Shown in pieces: positions 52,207 to 61,561 of a stretch of DNA of 64,000 nucleotides. The DNA comes from Bdellovibrionia bacterium (GTDB lineage Bacteria > Bdellovibrionota > Bdellovibrionia > Bdellovibrionales > JAGQZY01), in contig JAUICP010000007.1 of assembly GCA_030427805.1 (NCBI GenBank), positions 62,001-126,000 on the forward strand. The letters run 5' to 3'. Below the pieces are notes generated by a model that was not told the origin of the DNA, searched no databases, and saw only the letters and a list, made by a program, of their open reading frames with translations. Every line of letters begins with the position of its first letter. Positions within the stretch are counted from its first letter, which is position 1. The translations under genes were made by a program, and so were the position numbers.

Positions 52207-53250
52207 ATGGAAAATTTAAAAAATAAATCAAGTTTTGTTGGTGGACTTCTTGTAAGTCTTAGTCTGTTAATCCTTACTTCAACTCCTTGGGCCTACGCGC
52301 AAGAGACGAATCTCGTTCCCGATAAAGTCGAATCGGCTAACAAAGATAAAAAAGAGGGATGGATTCCCAAGTTGTCCTTGGGTCTTAACTATTCATTAAC
52401 TGCGACTAACAAAGTAATTGGGCAAAAAGATGGTGATACGACCACAATTGGACTCAACCTCGACGCCGGCTATGATTATTTTTCTAAATGGAATGAGTGG
52501 CGCAACTCTTTAAAGATTAAGCAATCTTCGACCAAGACTCCGACAATCCCTGTCTATGTAAAAAGCGCCGATGAGATGATTCTTGAGAGCGTTTATCTCT
52601 ACAACCTGCAGGATCCAAAGTGGCTTTCAGTTTTTGCTTCAGTAAAATTAAACACACCTATTTTTGCGGGTCGAGATGCCCAGGCCGATCCATCGACCTA
52701 TGTAGACACAGACGGCAATAATCTCGCCACGAATTCAACTGAATTTAAACTGACCGATGGCTTTAAACCCATGACTCTTAAAGAAGCCGTCGGTGGTCTC
52801 GCAAAAATCATCGATAAGAAAACCCATAAAATGGAAGCTCGAATGGGTTACGGTGCCCAGCAAATTTTTGCCGATGGTCAATTCTCTATTGATAAATCAG
52901 AAGGTGGAATCATTACACTGAAAGCCCTCAACGACGTCAGACAGTCTGGTTTAGAGCTTGGATTCGATTACTTTATTCAACTCGATAAGAAAACCAATTT
53001 TGTTTTCAAAACTGAGGCACTGGTTCCCTTTGAAAATCAAGATAGCCAAAACCGAGATGCATTGGAGCTAACGAACCTCGACCTCACGGCAAAAATTACT
53101 ACGAAGCTTTACGAACTCTTGGCTCTTTCTTACGAGCATCGCCTTGTTAGACAACCGCAGCTTCTTGATGCGACACAAACCACGGACCTCTTACTTCTTA
53201 ATTTGAGCTACGATTTCTTTTCTGGTGATGAAAAGAAGAAGGCTGAATAA
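52207..53250 (+). CDS. Predicted outer-membrane beta-barrel protein, DUF3078-like
   Basis: A 347-residue protein with a signal peptide ending AYA and a mature part with repeated amphipathic strands and a W/Y/F-rich pattern. Blocks such as KLSLGLNYSLTATNKVIGQKDG and WNEWRNSLKIKQ resemble DUF3078 barrel proteins, which are mostly known from Bacteroidetes and other Gram-negatives without assigned function. The last strand LLNLSYDFF is followed by a short charged tail. It is divergent from btaA and ends at a good terminator. Confidence 0.62.
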   Translation: MENLKNKSSFVGGLLVSLSLLILTSTPWAYAQETNLVPDKVESANKDKKEGWIPKLSLGLNYSLTATNKVIGQKDGDTTTIGLNLDAGYDYFSKWNEWRNSLKIKQSSTKTPTIPVYVKSADEMILESVYLYNLQDPKWLSVFASVKLNTPIFAGRDAQADPSTYVDTDGNNLATNSTEFKLTDGFKPMTLKEAVGGLAKIIDKKTHKMEARMGYGAQQIFADGQFSIDKSEGGIITLKALNDVRQSGLELGFDYFIQLDKKTNFVFKTEALVPFENQDSQNRDALELTNLDLTAKITTKLYELLALSYEHRLVRQPQLLDATQTTDLLLLNLSYDFFSGDEKKKAE

Positions 53251-53282
53251 GTAAACAAAGTATTATGTTTCATAACAATGGG

Positions 53283-53310
53283 CTTGGGAGAATGAAACAC
53301 TCCCAAGTTT
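53283..53310 (+). terminator. Intrinsic terminator between convergent genes
   Basis: CTTGGGAG and CTCCCAAG form a perfect 8-bp stem around a 9-nt loop, followed by TTT. It ends the DUF3078-like gene. Confidence 0.75.
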
Positions 53311-53893
53311 ATAAATGAACGCCATCTTTTCTTTGGGCCATGAGGACCTTTATCCGACGGCTCTTAGGACATACGCTGGGTCGACCCAGTACTTTCGCTC
53401 CTAAATTTTCGTAGGCCAAAAACTGCTGATCCCCGGCACTCTCACAATCTTTGTAAATCCACTTCTTAGAAGCATCAAACTCAATATGGGGCTCTGCGAG
53501 GCTCTCTACTGGCCAGTCTCTTTGGGCCGCGAATCGCGGCGAAATCGATAGAATTCCGTAGAGTAAATCAGAACCTTGCCCTAAATCATTCATCAAAGAA
53601 AACACCATAGGCAGCACTTTCTCTGTTTTCTGCCCTCGACTCCACAGTTCGTTGATAGATATTCCAGACAAATCCGCTTCAAGGCACCAAAATTTTCTAA
53701 TGAGCGAGTCATCGATCAAGGACTTTTTAATCTGAAATTGAGCGCCACCAATTCGCTCGCCATTCTCACTGATATTAATCTGAAAGATATGATGGGGGCT
53801 GAAATGCTTTTTCTCTAGCATTTTGTAATAGGCATCTTTTGAGTTTTCAGATTGCCCGATATTATTTTGATCGCACTCAAGATTTATGAGCAT
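53309..53893 (-). CDS. Hypothetical protein, possible GNAT-like acyltransferase
   Basis: A 194-residue soluble protein with GGGGTAAAG before its ATG. No family is certain. Its middle (INELWSRGQ, LLYGILSISPRF) lines up loosely with the OlsB-type core of the enzyme at 43771 (LNQLWSGIG, YMMGLVSLSSSY), and the end LGAKVLGRPSVCP resembles the C-terminal end of that family. This is a weak but suggestive similarity. If true, it would be a second N-acyltransferase in the window. A hairpin lies just upstream. Confidence 0.45.
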   Translation of the reverse strand: MLINLECDQNNIGQSENSKDAYYKMLEKKHFSPHHIFQINISENGERIGGAQFQIKKSLIDDSLIRKFWCLEADLSGISINELWSRGQKTEKVLPMVFSLMNDLGQGSDLLYGILSISPRFAAQRDWPVESLAEPHIEFDASKKWIYKDCESAGDQQFLAYENLGAKVLGRPSVCPKSRRIKVLMAQRKDGVHL

Positions 53894-53914
53894 CTTTACC
53901 CCATGGTTCTTGGT

Positions 53915-53931
53915 CTTTCACTGGGTGAAAG
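53915..53931 (-). promoter_or_regulatory. Hairpin upstream of the hypothetical acyltransferase-like gene
   Basis: CTTTCAC and GTGAAAG form a perfect 7-bp stem around TGG, 22-38 bp before the start at 53893, probably in its 5' leader. A regulatory role is only inferred. Confidence 0.35.
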
Positions 53932-54005
53932 GACTCCATTAATCTATATAAGACAATTCGCAAAATAGCTGCCTTTCTTTAAACCCTTCTAAACTATTCA
54001 AAACG

Positions 54006-54038
54006 GCGCCCAAATGCGGAAAAACGCAATTTGGGCCA
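54006..54038. repeat. Strong hairpin between divergent genes
   Basis: GCCCAAATGCG pairs with CGCAATTTGGGC (one bulged base) around a 6-nt loop. No T-run follows on either strand, so it is more likely an operator or structural element than a terminator. The 243-bp gap between the genes at 53893 and 54137 holds no other feature I could support. Confidence 0.4.
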
Positions 54039-54136
54039 AACCAAGTAATTTATCCAAGCAAACCCGTCCCTATATATAGGCCGCGGTGGTACACAAATTG
54101 CCCTTTAAAGCCTGCAAATCTTATTTGGGAGAAATT

Positions 54137-56755
54137 ATGTTCAGGCAGTTGCTTGTATGGTCCTTACTTTTGTCATTTTTTATGATTGGTTGCGAGGGAG
54201 ATGGTCTCGGATGTTCCGAAAAAAAGAGCGATCCGACCCCAGAATTCCAATTACAGCTGGGTGCTCTCGGTGAAACGACCTATGAAAATCAACTCCCAAA
54301 AAATGAGAACACCCACGTCCTCGAAGCGGGTGAAACCATAGAGTTTTTATCCGATGATGGCCAAGCCTTAATAAGACACTCCGATACTCGTGATATTCAA
54401 GAGGGTGATGTGGTCATTGCAAATGAAGACCAAGGGTATCTACTTAAAGTGAAGGAAATCATCGATTTGACAGCCACTGAAACGGAGGTTGTATTTCAAC
54501 AGGCTCGAATTGCCGACATTGTCGGAGATGACACTGGTTCTTTTAGCTTTGAGACGACACCACTTTTCAAAAAAGACGATCCCGAAACCGCTACCGAAGA
54601 GATGAGTTTTAATCTCGACGATCAAGGTCGCCTTCTCATAGAAGATCTTGAACTCTTTAAAATCGAAGTCAATCAAGAGCGTAGGGTGGTTCGCAGACGA
54701 AGTAATATTATGGGCCAATCACGACTTAATTTTCGTAGACAGGGTATCCACTTCAATGCTGGTGCAGCTGGAACCTACTCTGCCACAATCAATAGTGCTG
54801 AAATTCAGATCATTCCCACCATTCGCTCCCAGAGCGACTGGAATCGAGGACGTTTAGAAGAGTCTCACACCCGTCTTGATACTCTAGTTAAATACCGAGT
54901 AGATATTAGCTTCAAAACTTCAGGCTCACTTAGTTTTAATGCTCTCATAAAAAACTTTTTGCCCAAAAAGAAAATTCCAATTCGTATACCCGGAGCGGTA
55001 CCCGTTTATCTCGACATCGAACTAGCGATTCCTGCGGGAGTCAGTGTGAATACTGAAAATGAAGGAACCACTCGAATTGTCTATGAAGCGGATTACGAGT
55101 TTTATTCGATGATGCTCTACAATCGGGGCCAAGGCATAAAGGTCGACAAAAACCAAAATGTCAGGGTTCTCAGACAAGAGCTCATCTCCCAAGAAACGAG
55201 CAATAAGGTCAATGCTGAACTCTTTTTACAACCGAAGATCGTAACCCGCATTTATCGAGTTCTTGGACCTTATGCCTATCTTCGCCCGTATATCAAAGGT
55301 GACCTGGATTGGCCTTCTGAAGAACTCAGCGACGACCTCTTTGTGGGCATCACTGGGGGCGTCGGTCTCGAAGTCTCCGAGCCAATTTTGACATCAGAAA
55401 TTCTCAATTTTGATTCTGGAAAAATTTTTGAATTCCAAAAATCGTTTGATATCGATGGCGCAGGTCGAAGAAGCGAAAATCGTGGTGAAATCGCCTACGA
55501 TGCAAGAGAAGAGATTGACCTCACTCATTTAACAAATGAAGGTTTTATTTTGCTCGATCTTAAGGCGAGCGCTGACAACTCAGAGGTTTTGCGCTTTGAA
55601 ATGATCGAATTTGCAAAAAACCACCTCATCGTTCCGTCCGATAATTTTTATTACGATGGCAGGCTCTTTTTCTATCCCCTCAGTAAAGAGGCTAGAGACC
55701 AATTCTCTTATAAGGTCATAAGTCCCTCTGGAGAGACAAAAGACCTTTCCGTAGAAGTTCAATTGTCGCAAAATGTTCTCGATAGTGCGAACCAAGAGCG
55801 CTTCGGTTTAACAACAAATTCCCATGAAGTCGCATCAACCTCTCCTGGGAATTTCGCAGAACAAGTTCCCCGGGTCTCAGTAGGGCTCGGAGGTCATCGA
55901 ATCGCTGCAGCGGAATGCTACACTCCCGCGCCCAGCGGTAATTACGATCCGTTGAACCCCATGGGTGGTCTCAGGGCTGGTGATTGCGAAAGTCCCGATG
56001 AAGACGAATTTAATGGGCCGAGCTTCTTGTTAAATGGCGAGCGGGATCAATTTAGGCAAGACGTCAGTCGACGATTTAGCAATCTTCTCACACTTGAAGC
56101 GGGATACTTTCAAAGGTCCGCTATTATTGATCTACAAAATGATGTATTTGAAACGAGAGTCATCTCTAACACAGAAGTCGGAGTTCTTAACCGACTTCGG
56201 CAAAGTGGGTTTCTTGCAAGCTTTGATAAGGACGCTTGTATTCCGCGAATGAAATTTGAAGGTATTGAGTCTGTAGAGAATCCAGAAATCAAAATTTCTC
56301 TGGAGACTTGCGAAAATCAATACGATATTCCGCAAACCATTGTTCACGATTTAGGACGACCCAGTTACCAAACTGAACCCTCAGGTGAAATTTTACTAGA
56401 AAGCTATTACCTCAACCGTTGGCTTTATCAAGGATACGATTCAGGGACCAACTATAGTCGTGAGGGTGAAGTCGAACTCTGTGTTTATTTTCCATTTGAC
56501 CACAAAGAAGAACGAGTTCTCATCAGTCCAAGTTGCCCTTCATCGAGAGATATCTCTGCCCGGGAACAATGGAGTAAAGATGAACTCCCAAGATATCTTC
56601 TGCCTCAGTTCAAAGTTAAAGTGACTGAAGAAATTCAATATAATGACTATGAACAGAAAATGATTAAACCAGTGATCGAAGTGCTACCCCTCAATTGGAA
56701 CTCTTCGCGTCCCAATCACGCCATCAACGGCGGAGGTTGGGACTCTCCTATTTAA
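54137..56755 (+). CDS. Large lipoprotein, unknown
   Basis: About 872 residues from ATG 54137, which follows TTTGGGAG and starts a lipoprotein signal (lipobox MIGC, Cys19); the GTG at 54086 has no site. The mature protein is soluble-looking, with many acidic and Arg-rich segments and repeated beta-type patches. Cysteines cluster toward the C-terminus (CYTPAPSG, DCESPDEDEF, CIPRMKF, ETCENQYD, SPSCPSS). I recognise no domain. It has no terminator before the convergent lipoprotein gene (8-bp overlap at the ends). Size and anchoring suggest a surface protein. Confidence 0.6.
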   Translation: MFRQLLVWSLLLSFFMIGCEGDGLGCSEKKSDPTPEFQLQLGALGETTYENQLPKNENTHVLEAGETIEFLSDDGQALIRHSDTRDIQEGDVVIANEDQGYLLKVKEIIDLTATETEVVFQQARIADIVGDDTGSFSFETTPLFKKDDPETATEEMSFNLDDQGRLLIEDLELFKIEVNQERRVVRRRSNIMGQSRLNFRRQGIHFNAGAAGTYSATINSAEIQIIPTIRSQSDWNRGRLEESHTRLDTLVKYRVDISFKTSGSLSFNALIKNFLPKKKIPIRIPGAVPVYLDIELAIPAGVSVNTENEGTTRIVYEADYEFYSMMLYNRGQGIKVDKNQNVRVLRQELISQETSNKVNAELFLQPKIVTRIYRVLGPYAYLRPYIKGDLDWPSEELSDDLFVGITGGVGLEVSEPILTSEILNFDSGKIFEFQKSFDIDGAGRRSENRGEIAYDAREEIDLTHLTNEGFILLDLKASADNSEVLRFEMIEFAKNHLIVPSDNFYYDGRLFFYPLSKEARDQFSYKVISPSGETKDLSVEVQLSQNVLDSANQERFGLTTNSHEVASTSPGNFAEQVPRVSVGLGGHRIAAAECYTPAPSGNYDPLNPMGGLRAGDCESPDEDEFNGPSFLLNGERDQFRQDVSRRFSNLLTLEAGYFQRSAIIDLQNDVFETRVISNTEVGVLNRLRQSGFLASFDKDACIPRMKFEGIESVENPEIKISLETCENQYDIPQTIVHDLGRPSYQTEPSGEILLESYYLNRWLYQGYDSGTNYSREGEVELCVYFPFDHKEERVLISPSCPSSRDISAREQWSKDELPRYLLPQFKVKVTEEIQYNDYEQKMIKPVIEVLPLNWNSSRPNHAINGGGWDSPI

Positions 56756-57227
56756 GGATCTTTTCTTTTAGATCTGAATCCTTTGGAATTCCCAGGCCAG
56801 AAAGAATGTTTTCGACTTCATCTGGCCCTACTTTGTGAAAGTGTTTTGAAAAAACACCGACTAGAAAAGCTGTCTCTTTGGCATTTTCACTCATGATCAT
56901 AAAACGATTCTGACTCATGGGCTCCAATGTTTTGATGATTAAATCTTTATCGGCCTTTTCGAGGCTTGTTAGCTGAATGGTCTGGCAGGTCATCGCCATA
57001 TCCTGACAGAGAGTTTCTGCTTCTTTCAACTTCTCTTTGGCATTTTCGCCTCTGTAGTTGTCGAGAATGATGACCTGACGAGTCCCCTCTTTTTTAAAAT
57101 GGGAAACTTCAAACTCAGAAATATTCTCAGTCGTATAGGCTTGCTTACGATAGATGTAGATCCCTTCATGGGGATTGGTACACGAAGATAAAATGAGTAT
57201 TCCGATCAACAATACAATAAGACGCAT
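56748..57227 (-). CDS. Small lipoprotein, possible degenerate tyrosine-phosphatase-like fold
   Basis: About 159 residues from ATG 57227 after GGAG, giving signal and lipobox LSSC (Cys16). The soluble part resembles dual-specificity-phosphatase-like (DUF442-like) proteins: RQVIILDNYRGENAKEKLKEAE and a later FMIMSENAKETAFLVGVF in place of the HCxxGxxR loop. The usual Cys and Arg of that active site are absent, so catalysis would be lost; ligand binding is possible. This is a weak structural analogy. It is convergent with the large lipoprotein gene. Confidence 0.5.
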   Translation of the reverse strand: MRLIVLLIGILILSSCTNPHEGIYIYRKQAYTTENISEFEVSHFKKEGTRQVIILDNYRGENAKEKLKEAETLCQDMAMTCQTIQLTSLEKADKDLIIKTLEPMSQNRFMIMSENAKETAFLVGVFSKHFHKVGPDEVENILSGLGIPKDSDLKEKILK

Positions 57228-57357
57228 AAACTTACTCCAGAAATGACACACCCATTTTCTCGTTCTTTTTCTTTTAGGTCAAAAAAAGCTGTGAGAGAAT
57301 CGAATCTACAGAGTATATTCAGTAAGGAACTATACGAAAGTCAGTGGAGCATCGGAC

Positions 57358-58239
57358 ATGGATTCTTGGCAGGACCTCTTTAAAATTGTAAATGATATCT
57401 GGAAATTCAAGATTGTGACTCTTCCAGAAGGAGAAGTCACCACTGGCTCCATTGTCATAAGCCTTCTCATTTTTATCGCCGGACTATTAATATCACGAAT
57501 GTTTAGTCGACGGGTTTCAAAACTGATCGACAAGCATTTTGATATCGAAAAGAGTGTTGTTTTCATTCTCGAAACTCTTTCGTTCTACGTTCTGCTAGTT
57601 ATCTCATTATTTTTTGCACTACGATTTGCCCATATCCCTTTGACTATATTTACGGTTATTGGTGGTGCGGTGGCCATCGGGGTCGGTTTTGGTTCACAAA
57701 ATTTAGTGAACAATTTTCTCAGCGGTCTGATCATGATGTTCGAGCAGCCCGTTAAGGTGGGTGATTTTGTCGAGGTCGACAATACCTATGGCGAAGTTGA
57801 AGAGATTGGTTTTAGAAGTACGAATATACGCACAGTAGGAAATCATCATATTATCGTGCCCAATAGCTCGTTTCTCGAAAAAAACGTGCTCAATTGGACC
57901 CGCAAAGACAATCAAATTGTAATTAAAATTACCGTCGGTGTTGCCTATGGTTCTGATACTGAGAAGGTCAAAGAGGGCCTCATCGAAGCCGTAAAGGCCC
58001 ATCCACGAGTTCTGCAAGGCAAAGAAATCATGGTTTACTTTGAGGAGTTCGCTGACAATTCGCTTAATTTTGAAGTCGTGTTTTGGTCCCGAGTTTATAA
58101 ACTGAAGGATCAGAAGAAAATCTCTTCTGATATACGCTTTTCAATCGATAAGATATTTAGAGAAAAAGGGATCGTCATCGCCTTTCCCCAGCGAGATCTT
58201 CACGTGGACTTTACTTCTCCACTGCGCATCGAAAAGTAA
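57358..58239 (+). CDS. MscS-family mechanosensitive channel
   Basis: A 293-residue small-conductance mechanosensitive channel. Three transmembrane segments (about 28-50, 67-88 and 95-120) precede the beta domain. The pore-lining TM3 and its start are seen as GGAVAIGVGFGSQNLVNNFLSGLIMMFEQPVKVGDFV, with the Gly-Ala packing of the family. The soluble part has EVEEIGFRSTNIRT and VPNSSFLEKNVLNW. It opens under membrane tension and protects against hypo-osmotic shock. It starts with ATG and ends 2 bp before the convergent oxidase gene. Confidence 0.92.
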   Translation: MDSWQDLFKIVNDIWKFKIVTLPEGEVTTGSIVISLLIFIAGLLISRMFSRRVSKLIDKHFDIEKSVVFILETLSFYVLLVISLFFALRFAHIPLTIFTVIGGAVAIGVGFGSQNLVNNFLSGLIMMFEQPVKVGDFVEVDNTYGEVEEIGFRSTNIRTVGNHHIIVPNSSFLEKNVLNWTRKDNQIVIKITVGVAYGSDTEKVKEGLIEAVKAHPRVLQGKEIMVYFEEFADNSLNFEVVFWSRVYKLKDQKKISSDIRFSIDKIFREKGIVIAFPQRDLHVDFTSPLRIEK

Positions 58240-58241
58240 GC

Positions 58242-59462
58242 TTAAGGCTCTACCAACTCGGCGGCCATCTGACCAGCCCGTAGTGACCCTTGAATCGAAG
58301 GACTGGTCGCCCAATCTCCTGTCATTATCAGGTCTGATTCATCCAACTTGGTGGCGCCCTGAAAGCGAGGATGGTCGGGCAAAGCATGCTTTATTGGATA
58401 TTCTTTTAGGAGTTCGAATTTTGAAGATTCAGAACCAAACCACTCTTTGAGTTGAGCATTTATCTCACTGGGTTTGGGATCTAAAGACAGACAATTCACC
58501 GAAAAAAGATCATCATCCATTGACGAATAAGAAGCTTGCACCGCTGAAAGACAGGCCACATGGTTAATAGGCCCCTTGCCCGAGGCATTTAAGTATAAAT
58601 ATTTCTTTGCCGCCTTTAAACCTTTAGGGGCTTTAAAATAAACGGTCAATACCCCTCGACTGCCAATGTCGTCTTCTTTAATTTTGGTCAAACGCACTAA
58701 TTCGGTATTGGGAAGGGCGAGTATTACTTGATCAAAAGCATTGCGACCGCTTGCCGTAATGACCGCTTTTGATTCAACTTCTTGTACGGGAGTTTTCAAA
58801 TGCACCTTAGTTTTTTTAAAGCTTTTTTGAATCTGTTTTGGAAGTGCACCCATTCCGTCACGAGGTAGACTCGCAAGGGAGCTCGAAAACATCTTAAAAA
58901 GAAATTTAAAAAAATGTGCGGGCGACTCTAACTCTTTGTTTAAATAGATTCCCGAGAAAAAGGGTTTAAAAAACTCATCGATAAACTCGCTACTAAATCC
59001 AAAGCTCTCAAGAAATTCAGCACTTGTTTGCTTTTCTTCAGAATTATTCTTCATTTCAATGTCGTCGTCTAAGGCTAAACAATAGTTCCGTAGGCTAAGA
59101 ACTTTCATCTTGTCCGATAACTTCCCAACACCCGAAAAAAGCGTCGAAAATAAGCTCAAGGGCTCCCGCAAAGGATCAGATACTAACTTTTGACTTTGGG
59201 ACTTTAGAATAATTGCCCCAGGTCTAAAACTCTTCAAACTCAACCGTTGATAATCAAAATACTCGGAGGCCAGGGGATATGAAGGAAGGAAAACTTGAAA
59301 ACCTCGATCCAGCATAAAGGCTCCGACGCGATCAGTGGTGACTCTTCCTCCGACACGGTCTTGTGCCTCGAAAATTTCAACATGGTGACCCTTTTTTTCA
59401 AGTTCAAGGGCAGCAACTAGCCCAGATAATCCCGCACCAACAATACCTATAGATTTAGCCAT
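58242..59462 (-). CDS. FAD-dependent amine oxidase/protoporphyrinogen oxidase-like protein
   Basis: A 406-residue flavoprotein. The FAD dinucleotide-binding motif GAGLSGLVAALELEKKG is at about 8-24 with the acidic end of strand 2 in EIFEAQDRVGGR. The C-terminal FAD contact is MTGDWATSPSIQGSLRAG. This is the amine-oxidase/phytoene-desaturase superfamily; the middle part does not identify the substrate. There is no signal peptide. It is convergent with mscS at a 2-bp gap. Confidence 0.82.
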   Translation of the reverse strand: MAKSIGIVGAGLSGLVAALELEKKGHHVEIFEAQDRVGGRVTTDRVGAFMLDRGFQVFLPSYPLASEYFDYQRLSLKSFRPGAIILKSQSQKLVSDPLREPLSLFSTLFSGVGKLSDKMKVLSLRNYCLALDDDIEMKNNSEEKQTSAEFLESFGFSSEFIDEFFKPFFSGIYLNKELESPAHFFKFLFKMFSSSLASLPRDGMGALPKQIQKSFKKTKVHLKTPVQEVESKAVITASGRNAFDQVILALPNTELVRLTKIKEDDIGSRGVLTVYFKAPKGLKAAKKYLYLNASGKGPINHVACLSAVQASYSSMDDDLFSVNCLSLDPKPSEINAQLKEWFGSESSKFELLKEYPIKHALPDHPRFQGATKLDESDLIMTGDWATSPSIQGSLRAGQMAAELVEP

Positions 59463-59543
59463 GGACTCCTCTTCGTAACACTTTTATACCAAAGCTTGGT
59501 ACTCAAGAAAAGGGAGATTTCGGCCATAAGTACTTATTTATAC

Positions 59544-60893
59544 TTAATTAATGCACTTCTCTAATTCACCAATTGGAACTTCATCTCCCAAAGAGCGTTG
59601 AAACCGCGGCACGAGCACTGAAAGTGTATTTCTCGATTCACAGAGCACCATGCGTCGCCATTCCTTGGACCGCGGATAAAAGAGTTCTGCGAATCTGTTT
59701 TTTACAGCTTTCTGCAAATAGGAGTCCTCATATCCGAATTGATAACCTTGATTCTCTTTGATGATACGATTCATGGTCGAAATTCGATGCTTTAAAGATT
59801 CGCCAAGAGTTCCAAATTCTAATGTCGCTGAATAAACTCGTTTTTTAGGAAATGCCAAATAGGTGTAGTCCACAAAGTCACCTAAAGCCGTGTAGGCAGA
59901 ATTAGGAGTTAAAAAGAATCCATCAAACATTTTCTTGTAGTCTTCTAATTTTTCTTCTGAGAGATAGGCCGGCTTCATGTATTGCAGCCGTGTTTTTCCG
60001 AGCCCAGTGTGTAAGTCAAAAACCATTAGGGACTCGTAGTTCTTTGCGAGAGTATTTAGCTTTTCAACTATGTATGCAACTTGAGGCTCTTTCTTCTGGC
60101 CTCCGAAATAAATTCCTTTATTATGTTCATACTGACCTCCAGCAAAAATCTCTCCCACAGAAACCGAACCAAATACGGACTGCCAGAGTAACTTCAAAAA
60201 AGAAAAGACCGGCCAATTCAAAGAATCCACTGATCCCGGGGGGTTCAATACCGAATAGAAATCGGCATAGGCGGGCCTTTTTATTTCGTATTGATCATCT
60301 TTGACGGGGTAGTTTCGATTGAGGTCGACATTGTTTTCAGTCGGTCTCCGCATGTATTTCATACCAAAAGGATTCAAACTGTGCACTACGAGAATACCTA
60401 AGGAATCATTCATCTGACTCTGCAAAAGCTGTGGCAGAAAGTCTTTAAGAAATAATTCTTGAAAGGCAGCGCCCACAAATGCCTCGGCTCCATGGGTTCC
60501 GCTGACTATAACCAGTAGACCCTTCTCCTCCTTACGCGGTGGAATATAAATACTATCAACCGTCAGATCGGTATCACCGTAAATGGGACTCGGCACAAGG
60601 AACCGATCGGTTTTCGCCTCTTTGACCTCTGAAGCCAATCTATTGATATGCTGCAGAAAACGTCCGCGAGACTCCTCATAACTCTTAGGGAAATAGGCTA
60701 ATTCACCCGAATAGAGGTCAGAAAACGAAGGACTGACAATGAGTTTCTTCAAATCCTCGTGGGCGTGAACCTCGCCAATAAAGACTTCTTCGTCAAAGGG
60801 CTTTAGATCCTTCTCGGCCCCATGTGTGACTCCAAAGAAGAGAATCAAAGTACTGAGTACAAAAAAGAATTTAAGCCTGCGCTGCAAAATCAA
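59544..60893 (-). CDS. DUF2817 family secreted M14-like metallopeptidase
   Basis: A 449-residue protein with a signal peptide ending THGA. The core matches DUF2817, a branch of M14-type zinc carboxypeptidases: zinc ligands His and Glu in SGTHGAEAFVGAAF, substrate region LNPFGMKYMRRPTENNVDLNRNYP, a further His in FDLHTGLG, and catalytic Glu in ATLEFGTLGE. It may trim peptidoglycan or other peptides outside the inner membrane. It is longer than minimal members by a C-terminal extension of about 60 residues with two cysteines. Divergent from the Mpo1-like gene. Confidence 0.82.
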   Translation of the reverse strand: MILQRRLKFFFVLSTLILFFGVTHGAEKDLKPFDEEVFIGEVHAHEDLKKLIVSPSFSDLYSGELAYFPKSYEESRGRFLQHINRLASEVKEAKTDRFLVPSPIYGDTDLTVDSIYIPPRKEEKGLLVIVSGTHGAEAFVGAAFQELFLKDFLPQLLQSQMNDSLGILVVHSLNPFGMKYMRRPTENNVDLNRNYPVKDDQYEIKRPAYADFYSVLNPPGSVDSLNWPVFSFLKLLWQSVFGSVSVGEIFAGGQYEHNKGIYFGGQKKEPQVAYIVEKLNTLAKNYESLMVFDLHTGLGKTRLQYMKPAYLSEEKLEDYKKMFDGFFLTPNSAYTALGDFVDYTYLAFPKKRVYSATLEFGTLGESLKHRISTMNRIIKENQGYQFGYEDSYLQKAVKNRFAELFYPRSKEWRRMVLCESRNTLSVLVPRFQRSLGDEVPIGELEKCIN

Positions 60894-60982
60894 AACGGTC
60901 CCCTTTGCGAGTCATCATGTATTTATCCCGTTTACCACAAAATATTGGACTTATAAAAGACATCTATAATAAGGTCATTAGT

Positions 60983-61438
60983 ATGAATAGAGATCTCAAT
61001 GTGTGGCTTGATAATTACTCTCAAGACCACCAAAACAAAGTCAATCAGCGGATTCATTTCATATGTGTTCCGACAATCTTTTTATGCGTTCTCGGGCTCC
61101 TCTGGGTTATTCCCGCACCCGATATTCACGGACTTGAACTGAAATGGACATATGCTCTCGTGCTTGGTGGAACGGTTTTCTACCTCTTGTTGAGCTTTTT
61201 CTACGCAAGTCTCATGCTCGCATTATCAGGTCTCATCTGTTGGCTTTTGTATTACATGGAAGAAAGTACCAATTTACCCATGCTATGGATTTTTGGAACT
61301 CTCTTTGTCGTCGCCTGGATAGGTCAGTTTTATGGTCATAAAGTCGAAGGTAAAAAACCCTCGTTCTTTACCGATTTGACATACCTATTTATTGGACCGA
61401 TTTGGACCATGGACAAATTGTTTCGCAAGCGCAACTAG
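60983..61438 (+). CDS. Mpo1-like (DUF962) membrane protein
   Basis: About 151 residues from ATG 60983, chosen because NRDLNVWLDNYSQDHQN is the expected family start; ATG 60905 would add an unlikely leader. Four membrane segments span about 30-125. Conserved histidines occur in DHQNKVNQRIHF and QFYGHKVEGKKPSF, matching the Mpo1/DUF962 family. The yeast member Mpo1 is an iron-dependent dioxygenase that shortens 2-hydroxy fatty acids. A related lipid role fits the neighbourhood but is not proven. Confidence 0.78.
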   Translation: MNRDLNVWLDNYSQDHQNKVNQRIHFICVPTIFLCVLGLLWVIPAPDIHGLELKWTYALVLGGTVFYLLLSFFYASLMLALSGLICWLLYYMEESTNLPMLWIFGTLFVVAWIGQFYGHKVEGKKPSFFTDLTYLFIGPIWTMDKLFRKRN

Positions 61439-61561
61439 AATCCCATAAGCTCAATGGTTGTGTCGGCGAGAAAGCGCAATTAATTTTCTTTCAGTTGACT
61501 TAGGTCCGAGTCCACTAGCTCTTCTCAATATCCTTGGGTAATATTTAAGTAGGGTATTTAT

